Assembly: GCA_949288415.1 (NCBI GenBank)
Contig: CASEKE010000025.1
Span: 1-59,693, forward strand
Direction of reading: 5' to 3'
Source of the DNA: an uncultured Spirochaetales bacterium
Lineage (GTDB): Bacteria > Spirochaetota > Spirochaetia > Sphaerochaetales > Sphaerochaetaceae
DNA: 59,693 nt
Of the stretch, positions 23,175 to 30,695 are shown piece by piece. The stretch's first letter is position 1; every line of letters begins with the position of its first letter. Under the pieces are notes generated by a model that saw only the letters and a program-made list of their open reading frames with translations, was not told the DNA's origin and ran no database searches. The translations under genes and the position numbers were made by a program.

Positions 23175-24346
23175 ATGTCCTTCTCCTTGACGAGGAATCC
23201 GTCTACAGCACGCCACATGACGCGTACGCGATCCTTCCATTCGATCTCCGGTCCGTCGTCGAGGTAGGTGGAATGCTGCTTGAGCACCTTCACCGTCTCT
23301 CCGTTCTGGAGCTTGACGTAGAACTTGGACTGGAAGCCGGAGTATACCGGCTCGTCGACTATGCCTTGGAAGATGTTGATCATGTCCGTGCGCGATGCAT
23401 CCTGCACGTCCTCTACAAGGCTGATCCTGACCTTTTCTGGCCTTACCGTGAAGAAAAGCTTTGCGCCGACTTCCTGTCTCTCGAGGTCGGTGACCGTGAT
23501 TTCACCGCCGAGCGACGGACAGTCGACATGGCAGAGGTATTCGTCCTGCCAGCTTTCGCAGCTGAGGACCGTGCACGGGTATATGTTGATCTCACCTATG
23601 AACCGTGCGACGAATTCGGTCCTCGGGGCCTCGTATATCTCGTACGGGGTACCGATCTGCAGGACCTTTGCGTGGTTCATGACGGCAATACGGTCCGAGA
23701 CGGACAGCGCCTCGCTCTGGTCATGCGTGACGTAGATGAAAGTTATTCCGACTTTGTCGTGTATGTCGTCGAGTTCGACGAGGAGATTCTGCCTGAGTTT
23801 CGCGTCGAGTGCGGACAGCGGCTCGTCGAGCAACAGCACGCTGGGTTCGTTGATCAGTGCACGGGCGATGGCGACTCTCTGTTTCTGGCCTCCCGAGAGC
23901 TGGTTCGGCTTCTTGTATAGGTGCTCGTCCAGCTGCACGAGATGGACGAACTTCCTGACCTGCATGTCGATCGTGGCTTTGTCGATTCTCTTGAGCTTCA
24001 ACGGAAAGGCTATGTTGTCGTATACGCTCAGATGGGGAAAGAGCGCATATGTCTGGAACACTGTGTTCGAGCTTCTCTTCTCCGGCGGAAGGGACAATAT
24101 GCTCTTTCCGTCGAACTTCACATCTCCGCTGTCCGGAGTGTCGAATCCCGCTATGATCCTCAAAAGGGTAGTCTTGCCGCATCCGGAAGGTCCGAGCAGG
24201 GAGAAGAACTCTCCTTTCTCGATCGAGATGCTCACATTGTCGAGAGCCTTGAAATCTCCGAAGCTCCTCGTGACGTCCGTGACCTGGATGGAAACACCTT
24301 TCTTAGTTGGGCCTTGTGCTTCCCTGACCTGAGTGTTCGTGTTCAA
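23171..24346 (-). CDS. potA: Polyamine ABC transporter ATPase PotA
   Basis: A 391-residue ABC ATPase. Walker A GPSGCGKTT, Q-loop TVFQTYALFPHLSVYDN, signature LSGGQKQRVAIARAL, Walker B VLLLDEPLSALDAKLR, H-loop VTHDQ. A C-terminal TOBE-type regulatory domain follows from about residue 270. The start is TTG 24346; GGGAGG lies upstream at somewhat long spacing and no better codon is available. First gene of the potABC-potD-potD operon. Confidence 0.93.
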   Translation of the reverse strand: MNTNTQVREAQGPTKKGVSIQVTDVTRSFGDFKALDNVSISIEKGEFFSLLGPSGCGKTTLLRIIAGFDTPDSGDVKFDGKSILSLPPEKRSSNTVFQTYALFPHLSVYDNIAFPLKLKRIDKATIDMQVRKFVHLVQLDEHLYKKPNQLSGGQKQRVAIARALINEPSVLLLDEPLSALDAKLRQNLLVELDDIHDKVGITFIYVTHDQSEALSVSDRIAVMNHAKVLQIGTPYEIYEAPRTEFVARFIGEINIYPCTVLSCESWQDEYLCHVDCPSLGGEITVTDLERQEVGAKLFFTVRPEKVRISLVEDVQDASRTDMINIFQGIVDEPVYSGFQSKFYVKLQNGETVKVLKQHSTYLDDGPEIEWKDRVRVMWRAVDGFLVKEKDI

Positions 24347-24410
24347 CGTGTTTTGTCTATTCCTCCCGTGAAAAGAAAAACAGGGCCTTTTTCATGCCGA
24401 CCTAGAACGG

Positions 24411-24439
24411 ACTATGCAGTATTTTCCCCGAAGTTTCAA
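24411..24439 (-). promoter_or_regulatory. Promoter of the pot operon
   Basis: Minus-strand -35 TTGAAA (24434-24439), 17-bp spacer, -10 CATAGT (24411-24416). A leader of roughly 55-60 nt precedes potA. Confidence 0.7.
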
Positions 24440-24482
24440 TATGAAAAGAGAAAAAAAAGGAAAGTTTTTTATAACTTTATAT

Positions 24483-24505
24483 ATTGTAAAGAGTTGATTT
24501 ACAAT
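24483..24505. promoter_or_regulatory. Operator-like dyad between divergent units
   Basis: ATTGTAAA (24483-24490) and TTTACAAT (24498-24505) are perfect 8-bp arms around 7 bp. The dyad is 44 bp beyond the pot -35 and 42 bp before the methyltransferase -10, so a bound regulator could serve both. Confidence 0.6.
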
Positions 24506-24547
24506 GAAATATCGTGTTCGAAGGTGGCATCTTTTCCGTCTTTGCAA

Positions 24548-24560
24548 TATAATCCTCTCT
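24548..24560 (+). promoter_or_regulatory. -10 box of a probably leaderless mRNA (methyltransferase-like gene)
   Basis: TATAAT (24548-24553) ends 7 nt before ATG 24561; no ribosome site exists. The upstream ATG at 24504 is therefore rejected as start. Confidence 0.55.
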
Positions 24561-25139
24561 ATGGATATCATAGGTTGGATGAAAGGGCATGCGCGGCTTT
24601 TCCGGCATGCCGGTGAAGCGCTCCTCTGTTGCGAAAAAAAGAGCAGTATCGTGCTGCTCGGACCGTTCGGATGCGCCCTCGGACAGTTCTATCGGAATCT
24701 TTGCCCGACGGCGACGATAAAGTGCTACAGCACGGATGACGACGATCTTGGAATCGCGGGGATGATGGGCGCGGACGGAGCGGAGCGGCTCGAGAGCTAT
24801 TCGTTCTTCGAGAGGAATGTCGATCTTGTGGCAGCTCCTTTGCTTCTGCAGAGTCTGGACACCGTCGAGGCGACTCCGTTCCTGTTCTCGTCCTACGATG
24901 CTCTCTGCACCGGCGGAGTGTTCTATCTTTCGTTCCCCGATGCATTTGCGCCGACGGTTGAGAAGAAGGGACTTTACGACGCATGGTACGACGAGAGCAG
25001 AAAGGTATACATGAAGTATTACATGGTGGACGATGTTCTGAGAAGCCTCGAGACTATGGGTTTCGAGATCCTTGCAATCGAAAAGGACGAGATGGAGGAT
25101 TTCGAACGTGTCGTTTCTGTGGTTGCGAGAAGAAAATGA
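24561..25139 (+). CDS. Methyltransferase-like protein of unknown substrate
   Basis: A 192-residue protein from MDIIGWMKGHARLF. A glycine-containing strand-loop (SSIVLLGPFGCALGQFYRNL) is followed by an acidic patch TDDDD. Later, SYDALCTGGVFYLSFPDAF and VVSVVARRK fit the end strands of a class I SAM-dependent methyltransferase. The classical GxGxG motif is weak, so cofactor binding is uncertain. Gene is monocistronic and divergent from pot. Confidence 0.5.
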   Translation: MDIIGWMKGHARLFRHAGEALLCCEKKSSIVLLGPFGCALGQFYRNLCPTATIKCYSTDDDDLGIAGMMGADGAERLESYSFFERNVDLVAAPLLLQSLDTVEATPFLFSSYDALCTGGVFYLSFPDAFAPTVEKKGLYDAWYDESRKVYMKYYMVDDVLRSLETMGFEILAIEKDEMEDFERVVSVVARRK

Positions 25140-25212
25140 TGTAGTTTCTGTGAATGGGCTTTCCTTTCGCCGGCGGTGCTCTTAAATTATAGGCATAAGG
25201 AGAAGAAAGAGA

Positions 25213-25647
25213 ATGAAGAAGAGCATAGTCGTCGGACTGGTGATCTCGATCGCCTGTCTTATCGTCGGAGCGGTCATGATAGTTGTATGTCTGAATGCAC
25301 TTGACGGCTCCTATTCCTATAGCTTCGGTACGGGACGGGGCTTCTATTACAGGATGAGCTACTCGTACGGTGACATGCTGTCGCACAGCGCCTACTACGA
25401 GAAGCTTTTCAGCCTTGGAGAGCTTCTGTTCCTTTCTGGCGTCATCCTCATTACGGGAACGCTCATTTCACATAACTCGCACAACAACTTCGAGCGCCTG
25501 AGAAAGGAGAAGATCAGGAAGGAGAACGTCAGAAGGATGGACAGGGTTTCCGGACATTCGGTAAAGGCCGAGCCTGTCGACATTCCGGTAGAGAACGAGA
25601 GCGACATCGGCAAGAACGATGAGAACGTGAATCCAATCGGCGATTGA
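25213..25647 (+). CDS. Small membrane protein of unknown function
   Basis: A 144-residue protein with two transmembrane segments (about 5-27, SIVVGLVISIACLIVGAVMIVV, and 66-86, FSLGELLFLSGVILITGTLI). A Tyr/Ser/Gly-rich extracytoplasmic loop lies between them, and a charged cytoplasmic tail of about 55 residues follows. I do not recognise the family. AAGGAGAAGAAAGAGA precedes the ATG and a strong terminator follows. Confidence 0.75.
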   Translation: MKKSIVVGLVISIACLIVGAVMIVVCLNALDGSYSYSFGTGRGFYYRMSYSYGDMLSHSAYYEKLFSLGELLFLSGVILITGTLISHNSHNNFERLRKEKIRKENVRRMDRVSGHSVKAEPVDIPVENESDIGKNDENVNPIGD

Positions 25648-25665
25648 CAGAAGATCGATAAAAGG

Positions 25666-25696
25666 CCTTCCGGAGCGATCCGGAAGGATTTTTTTT
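25666..25696 (+). terminator. Rho-independent terminator
   Basis: CCTTCCGGA (25666-25674) and TCCGGAAGG (25679-25687) with a 4-nt loop, then a long T-run. Confidence 0.95.
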
Positions 25697-25728
25697 GTTT
25701 CCATACTGTCTGCATTCGCCGTTTTCCC

Positions 25729-25757
25729 TTGACCTCGTTTTTCATTTCATGTAATAT
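25729..25757 (+). promoter_or_regulatory. Promoter of the zinc-ribbon gene
   Basis: -35 TTGACC (25729-25734), 17-bp spacer, -10 TAATAT (25752-25757). Transcription starts about 25 nt before the ATG. Confidence 0.75.
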
Positions 25758-25789
25758 CGATTCAAGCAAATTCTATTAAGGAGAAGAAC

Positions 25790-25954
25790 ATGTCCAAAGC
25801 ACATAGAGGAACAGGTATCAGAGACCAGTTCAACAACGGAAGAGCCGAGTGCCCGGTTTGCAAGAGAAGTGCTGTCAAGTGCCTTTACGAGAAGGAAATC
25901 GACGGCGCCAAGGTCAAGGTCTGCAAGCAGTGCAACGCCAAGCTCAGCAAGTAG
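25790..25954 (+). CDS. Small zinc-ribbon protein
   Basis: A 54-residue basic protein, MSKAHRGTGIRDQFNNGRAECPVCKRSAVKCLYEKEIDG... with two CxxC knuckles (Cys22/Cys25 and Cys46/Cys49) that should bind one Zn2+. The ribosome site AAGGAGAAGAAC, its own consensus promoter and a strong terminator argue for a real, well-expressed gene. The basic N-terminal arm and zinc ribbon resemble ribosomal or nucleic-acid-binding small proteins; the function is not known to me. Confidence 0.85.
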   Translation: MSKAHRGTGIRDQFNNGRAECPVCKRSAVKCLYEKEIDGAKVKVCKQCNAKLSK

Positions 25955-25969
25955 TTTTTCCGATGCAGC

Positions 25970-25996
25970 CAGCCTCCGAGGAGGCTGATTTTTTTA
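25970..25996 (+). terminator. Terminator after the zinc-ribbon gene
   Basis: CAGCCTC (25970-25976) and GAGGCTG (25981-25987), 4-nt loop, then T-run. Confidence 0.92.
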
Positions 25997-26003
25997 TCTT
26001 TTC

Positions 26004-26717
26004 ATGACTCGGATAATCACAGTTACGCAGAGGTCCGACATACGGAGGGCCGTAGAACTTGCAGCAATGGGCTCGAAAGACGTTCTGGCGGTGGGCGACG
26101 ACCCGCTCTGGACAAAAAAGGTCTCGGCTCTGCTTCAATTTCTTGCGCCGGGAACGCTTTTGGTGATCCCTTCCGGCGGGATGCCGTATGTCGAAAGGGA
26201 GGACATAGGCATTGTCAGGTATGGCAACCTGCTTAGAAAGGCGGACGACGGGATCTTCTATCCTGGAGGAGAGCCTGGAAGGCTTTTAAGGCTTCCCGAG
26301 GGAAGGCTGGGGGAGATATGCTTTGCCCTGATGACCCACTTCGGCCTTCCGGACGATTTCTTTTCGTCCTTCGTCCCTGCCGAAGAGTCCGTATTCACGG
26401 TCGCATCTGCGGCTGAGGTCGCAACGGTGCTCTCGTACGTTCCTCTTTCCTGCCCGGTCTTCGCAGTCCTGGATGCATCCTCGTACAGGGAACCGGTACA
26501 GCTCGCGCGAAGTTTCGAGAGGGCGTCGTTCCTCCTTGTCAGGCGGAAGGGCATAGAGGGGGAGAGCAAGTTTTTGAAGGCTGTTGAAAGGATGATATTC
26601 TCGCCGGTCATGCATAAGCTCTCATCTATCTCTTTTTTCTCTTCGGATTCCGAGCTTGAAGGATTGTTGAACGGGAATATCAAGTGTATTAGAATATTTC
26701 TCAGGAGTGAAGAATGA
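26004..26717 (+). CDS. Protein of unknown function upstream of yicC
   Basis: A 237-residue soluble protein. I do not recognise a family. The N-terminal part (VELAAMGSKDVLAVGDDPLW ... GTLLVIPSGGMPYVERED) has alternating strand/helix with glycine turns. The rest contains no obvious catalytic motif. Its stop overlaps the yicC ATG by 4 nt, so it is co-translated with yicC. The ATG lies directly behind the preceding terminator without a clear ribosome site. Confidence 0.65.
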   Translation: MTRIITVTQRSDIRRAVELAAMGSKDVLAVGDDPLWTKKVSALLQFLAPGTLLVIPSGGMPYVEREDIGIVRYGNLLRKADDGIFYPGGEPGRLLRLPEGRLGEICFALMTHFGLPDDFFSSFVPAEESVFTVASAAEVATVLSYVPLSCPVFAVLDASSYREPVQLARSFERASFLLVRRKGIEGESKFLKAVERMIFSPVMHKLSSISFFSSDSELEGLLNGNIKCIRIFLRSEE

Positions 26718-27577
26718 CCAGCATGACAGGTTACGGCTACGCCGTTTCCAAGACGGACGCATACGTTCTGGAAGTCGAGATCAAGAGCTACAACAACCGC
26801 TATCTCGACATTTCGCACAACATAGCATATGCGCTCTCCGGCCTGGAGAGCGCAATGGATGCGATGATAAAGGAGAAGATAGGTCGGGGACATCTCGACC
26901 TCTCGGTCCGTTTCCGCCTTCTGGAGTCCAATCCGGAGGTGATCGTGGACGAGGGTGCGCTTAGAAGCTACATGGAGGCTTTTTCCAAGGTAGAGGCAAT
27001 TGCCGGGGTAAGACCCTCCTTCAGCGACTACATCCAGGCGGAGGGGGTCATCGCGATGCAGAAGGAGAACGATGCGGAGCTTTATCGCAAGCCGGCGCTG
27101 GATACACTATCGAAGGCGCTCGATGCGCTGCTTGTCGAGAGAAGGAGGGAAGGCGAGGCTACCAAGGCCGATCTGGTCGAGAAGGGACGTATATTCCTTT
27201 CGAGCCTCGAGAACATAAAGTCCTCCGCGGACGGAATGACCATCTATTTCCGTAATCTTCTTGAGAACCGGTTCAAGGAGCTCATGCAGGACAAGGGGCT
27301 CGACGAACCGAGGTTCATGGAGGAGGTCACGCTGCTTCTCGTCAAGTACAGCATCAACGAGGAGATAAAGAGGCTCGAGAGCCACATGGACGAGTACTTC
27401 AAGCTTCTCGATAGCGAGGAAGGAGTCGGCAAGAGACTCGATTTCCTCTGCCAGGAGATGAATAGGGAGTGCAACACCATCGGTTCGAAAAGCCAGATGG
27501 TAGAGATTACCAGGGAGGTTGTGAACATGAAGGACAGCCTCGAGAACATAAGGGAACAGATAAGGAACATCGAGTGA
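26714..27577 (+). CDS. yicC: YicC-family endoribonuclease
   Basis: A 287-residue protein of the YicC/YloC family. The start MTSMTGYGYA, the internal EINEEIKRLESHMDEYFKLL-like block and the C-terminal signature GKRLDFLCQEMNRECNTIGSK are all family hallmarks. E. coli YicC is reported to be an endoribonuclease active on small RNA. In many bacteria the gene sits beside gmk and rpoZ. Here it sits beside a cytidylate-kinase-like gene and rpoZ, a variant of the same block. Confidence 0.93.
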   Translation: MTSMTGYGYAVSKTDAYVLEVEIKSYNNRYLDISHNIAYALSGLESAMDAMIKEKIGRGHLDLSVRFRLLESNPEVIVDEGALRSYMEAFSKVEAIAGVRPSFSDYIQAEGVIAMQKENDAELYRKPALDTLSKALDALLVERRREGEATKADLVEKGRIFLSSLENIKSSADGMTIYFRNLLENRFKELMQDKGLDEPRFMEEVTLLLVKYSINEEIKRLESHMDEYFKLLDSEEGVGKRLDFLCQEMNRECNTIGSKSQMVEITREVVNMKDSLENIREQIRNIE

Positions 27578-28110
27578 GAATTGCAATTTCATCAAAGAGC
27601 GGCTGTGGAAACACGACTGTAACGAGACTTCTGAGCGAGAAGCTCGGAGCACGGATGATCAACTTCACTTTCAGGCAGCTTGCCGAGGAGAAGGGGGTGG
27701 ATTTCAAGACGTTCTGCCACATGGCCGAGGAGAGCGACGACATCGACCGCGAGCTCGACAGCCGGCAGGTCGCTATGGCACTTGGCGAGAAGGATTGCGT
27801 GCTCGGCAGCAGGCTTGCGATATGGATGCTCAAGGATGCCGATCTCAAGGTGTTTTTGAGAGCCTCCGCAAGGACCAGGGCTGAGAGGATATGCAAGCGG
27901 GAAGGCGGAAGCTTCGCGGAAAAGTTCAAGGAGACCGAGGAGCGCGACAAGCACGATTCCGCCCGCTACAAGAGAATCTACGGAATCGACAACGACAAGC
28001 CCGAGGAGGTTGCCGATCTCATAATAGATACCGACCACAGGACACCCGAGGAAATAGTGTCGATCATTGTCCGCGAGGTGGAGAAGGTCTCTCGACAAAA
28101 CCGAGATTAA
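27574..28110 (+). CDS. (d)CMP kinase-like P-loop kinase
   Basis: A 178-residue kinase starting at GTG 27574, overlapping yicC as GTGA. P-loop SSKSGCGNTTVTRLLSEKLG, NMP-binding region DFKTFCHMAEESDDIDRELDSRQ, strand CVLGSRLAIWML and LID region RTRAERICKREGG fit the short, archaeal-type CMP kinase. In the classical yloC operon the corresponding position is held by guanylate kinase. The substrate (CMP versus another NMP) needs biochemical proof. Confidence 0.8.
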   Translation: MRIAISSKSGCGNTTVTRLLSEKLGARMINFTFRQLAEEKGVDFKTFCHMAEESDDIDRELDSRQVAMALGEKDCVLGSRLAIWMLKDADLKVFLRASARTRAERICKREGGSFAEKFKETEERDKHDSARYKRIYGIDNDKPEEVADLIIDTDHRTPEEIVSIIVREVEKVSRQNRD

Positions 28111-28151
28111 GGGCTATATTATCTAAGTTCAGATAAGGAGAAAGAATCAAA

Positions 28152-28346
28152 GTGAGCATTCCACTAGACACGCTGATCGATCATGAAGAAAACGTATACG
28201 AGCTTACCTGCGTTGCAATCAAGGAAGCCAACATAATCTCCTCGACCGATCTCAAGGACGAGATCGAGCAGTCGGGCGACAAGGTGGTCTCCTACGTTCT
28301 CTCCAAGGCTCTCAACAAGGAGATAAATTATACCGAGGGTGAGTAG
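28152..28346 (+). CDS. rpoZ: RNA polymerase omega subunit
   Basis: A 64-residue protein, starting at GTG 28152 after AAGGAGAAAGAATCAAA. MSIPLDTLIDHEENVYELTCVAIKEA resembles the opening of spirochaete omega, and DKVVSYVLSKALNKEINY matches the omega C-terminal helix. It assists assembly of RNA polymerase. Its place after a NMP kinase and before miaA agrees with known rpoZ neighbourhoods. It overlaps miaA by 8 nt. Confidence 0.88.
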   Translation: MSIPLDTLIDHEENVYELTCVAIKEANIISSTDLKDEIEQSGDKVVSYVLSKALNKEINYTEGE

Positions 28347-29241
28347 AAAACGCCTGATAGTGCTGTTCGGTCCCACGGCGGTCGGAAAGACCGCCTTGAC
28401 CGGGCACCTTTTCTCCAAGGGCTACGAGATCATAAATTCCGACAGCATACAGGTCTACAGAGGTCTGGACATAGGTTCGGCCAAGCCGGACAGGGCTATG
28501 CTGGAAAAGATTCCACACCATCTCGTGGACATTCTGGATCCTTGGGAGCAATTTACTGTCGGCGACTACTGCAAGGCCGCCGAGAAGATTTCCGATGAGA
28601 TTTCGATCCGAGGCAACGTCCCCCTTCTTACAGGAGGGACAGCTTATTATTTCAGACAATTTCTATATGGAGCCGCGGAAACGCCGGAGGCGGATCCCGC
28701 GATCAGGGCCGAGGTGAAGGCGCTCATCGAAGAGAACGGGCGTCAGTGGGCCCATGACCGTCTTGCGGCTGTGGATCCAGCAAGTGCGGCAAGGATAAAT
28801 CCGAACGACATCTACAGGATATCAAGGGCGCTGGAGGTATACAGGCAGACAGGCCGTCCTCTCTCGTCTTTTCCCGTCCATGATTCGATAAGGCCGGAGC
28901 TTGAGGTGAAGATAATTGCCCTGAAAAGGCCGAAGGAAGAGCTCGACCGCAGAATCGCCTTCCGCGTCGAGGAAATGTTCTCCATGGGACTCGAGGACGA
29001 GGTCGCCCGTCTACGAAGCATGGGGGCCGACCTGTCCTGGCCGGCCATGCAGGCGATAGGATACAAGGAGTTCTTCGATCCGTCGCTCAGGACGACCGAC
29101 GAGATAAAGGAGAGGATCATCCTTTCGTCGCGGCAATATGCCAAGAGGCAGATGACCTTCTTCAGGAGTTTCTGCGATGCCGTATGGTTCTCGCCCGACG
29201 ACGAGGACGGCATCAGAAGCTACATCGAAGCTTCCTTCTGA
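28339..29241 (+). CDS. miaA: tRNA dimethylallyltransferase
   Basis: A 300-residue enzyme that adds dimethylallyl to A37 of tRNAs reading UNN codons. P-loop GPTAVGKTALTG, INSDSIQVYRGLDIGSAKP, HHLVDI, GGTAYYFRQFLYG and the C-terminal WPAMQAIGYKEF, RQYAKRQMTFFR are all family motifs. The start is GTG 28339 inside rpoZ. Its 3' end overlaps the converging gene by 22 nt. Confidence 0.95.
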   Translation: MSRKRLIVLFGPTAVGKTALTGHLFSKGYEIINSDSIQVYRGLDIGSAKPDRAMLEKIPHHLVDILDPWEQFTVGDYCKAAEKISDEISIRGNVPLLTGGTAYYFRQFLYGAAETPEADPAIRAEVKALIEENGRQWAHDRLAAVDPASAARINPNDIYRISRALEVYRQTGRPLSSFPVHDSIRPELEVKIIALKRPKEELDRRIAFRVEEMFSMGLEDEVARLRSMGADLSWPAMQAIGYKEFFDPSLRTTDEIKERIILSSRQYAKRQMTFFRSFCDAVWFSPDDEDGIRSYIEASF

Positions 29242-30695
29242 AAGGTCTGCACGATCTCCCTTCCTTCGTAGACGATATCCATGAACTCGCTTCCCGTGAT
29301 GTTCCACCATCCTCTGTCGTTCCAGGTGAAATCGAAGCTCTGAGTGATTGTATAGCGGTACGCGTAGACGTTCAAATCGTCCTCTGACACTTCCTCCTCT
29401 CCCATGTCGCCGTATGGGTAGGGCGTGTAGAGAGTGAAGGTCGCGTAGATCGTGTCCTCGTCGATCCTCTCGAGAGCATAGTCGGACACTCCGTATATGC
29501 TACGTCCTGCCTCAATGGCCGGCTTGCCTTCCTCGACCCACTCCTTGGCATTGACGATCGGACTCTGCATTTCGTAGGCTTCCCTGACTCTGGACGAAAC
29601 GAAGAGGTTGGTCACTTCGTTCTCCTGGGGTATCTTCGCTCCCTTCACCGCCGTAGTGAGCTCCGTGGCGTTGAGCTCGTTCTGCGCCGCGTAGAACGCC
29701 GCGACTATCTCCTCCTGGTCCATGTCCTTCGTCGTCGGAGGGGCAAGGATGTTCTTCAGATAGTCTGTGAGTATCCAGATTACGACGATCGCCGCGACGG
29801 CGGAGATGATTATCGGAGTTCCCTTCTTCCTCCAGAAGTTCGCTCTGGCGGCATTTCTGGCGGTCTTGGTTTCCCAGTCCATGTATTCAAGAGATTCCGT
29901 TATCTTGTTCCTCTCCTGGAGGCTGTTTCTGTCCTTGAGATCCCAATTCAGCGTCAAAGAGTGCTGGATGAACCATTTGAGAGCCTTCTCCGGGCTCCTG
30001 TTTCCCATGATGTCCCTCATCTGCTGCGTCTTTGCATGCAGGCATACATTTATGAATCCCTGCGTCTTTTCGTCCAGTGTTTCGTCAAGCGCACCGAGCG
30101 CGTTCTCGATAGGATATTCCCTGTACTTGTTCCTTCTGGTGTTCTCGTCCTCGAACGGGAAGAAGCCGGTAGCGGCGTAGTAGAGCAGTTCGGCCATTTC
30201 CATTATCAGTGTGTAGCCGCTCTCGACCGAGCCCTTGATGAGTATGTTGACATCCTCCTGCCTCTCCTGGTCGCTCATGTACACGCTCATCAGATCGCCG
30301 ATGTCGGGAGGAAGGAGCAGTACGTCCTGTTCACCGGATATGTAGATCCTCCTCAGCGGGAATATCCCGGTCTCGAGCGAGGTGAAGGTCGGCGATGTGC
30401 TCTCCAGCGCGAGAGCGATGTTTCTCACAATTTCGAGCGCGTGGCTTCTATGTGTAGTGAAGAGCGTGTCCAGACAGCTCAGCTCAAGCGTGTCGAAGTA
30501 GAAGTACCTTCCTCCGTCGATCTGCGTGAGCCCGTCGTAGTACCAGTCCTGCGCCTCTCCGTCCTTGAAAAGCACGCCTTTCATCTTCTCGCCCTGGAGC
30601 ATGTGGGTCGGTATCTGCGCGTCCTTGTCGCTTAGCCGGATCGCGGTCTTTGCCATGCCGTCGATCGTAGTCTGCCTGATGTCGATTTCCTTCAT
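29220..30695 (-). CDS. Membrane-anchored protein with pseudokinase-like N-terminal part
   Basis: A 491-residue protein. Residues 1-260 are soluble; GIFPLRRIYISGEQDVLLLPPDIGDL and especially MAELLYYAATGFFPFEDENTR recall the C-lobe of protein kinases (LLYxLLTGxxPF). RSPEKALKWF is near the end, but no HRD or DFG motif is visible. One transmembrane helix (about 297-316, TPIIISAVAAIVVIWILTDYL) is followed by a 170-residue extracytoplasmic domain with no recognised motif. I infer a kinase-fold regulatory membrane protein; the function is unknown. It is coupled to the NFACT gene, whose stop overlaps its ATG. Confidence 0.65.
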   Translation of the reverse strand: MKEIDIRQTTIDGMAKTAIRLSDKDAQIPTHMLQGEKMKGVLFKDGEAQDWYYDGLTQIDGGRYFYFDTLELSCLDTLFTTHRSHALEIVRNIALALESTSPTFTSLETGIFPLRRIYISGEQDVLLLPPDIGDLMSVYMSDQERQEDVNILIKGSVESGYTLIMEMAELLYYAATGFFPFEDENTRRNKYREYPIENALGALDETLDEKTQGFINVCLHAKTQQMRDIMGNRSPEKALKWFIQHSLTLNWDLKDRNSLQERNKITESLEYMDWETKTARNAARANFWRKKGTPIIISAVAAIVVIWILTDYLKNILAPPTTKDMDQEEIVAAFYAAQNELNATELTTAVKGAKIPQENEVTNLFVSSRVREAYEMQSPIVNAKEWVEEGKPAIEAGRSIYGVSDYALERIDEDTIYATFTLYTPYPYGDMGEEEVSEDDLNVYAYRYTITQSFDFTWNDRGWWNITGSEFMDIVYEGREIVQTFQKEASM

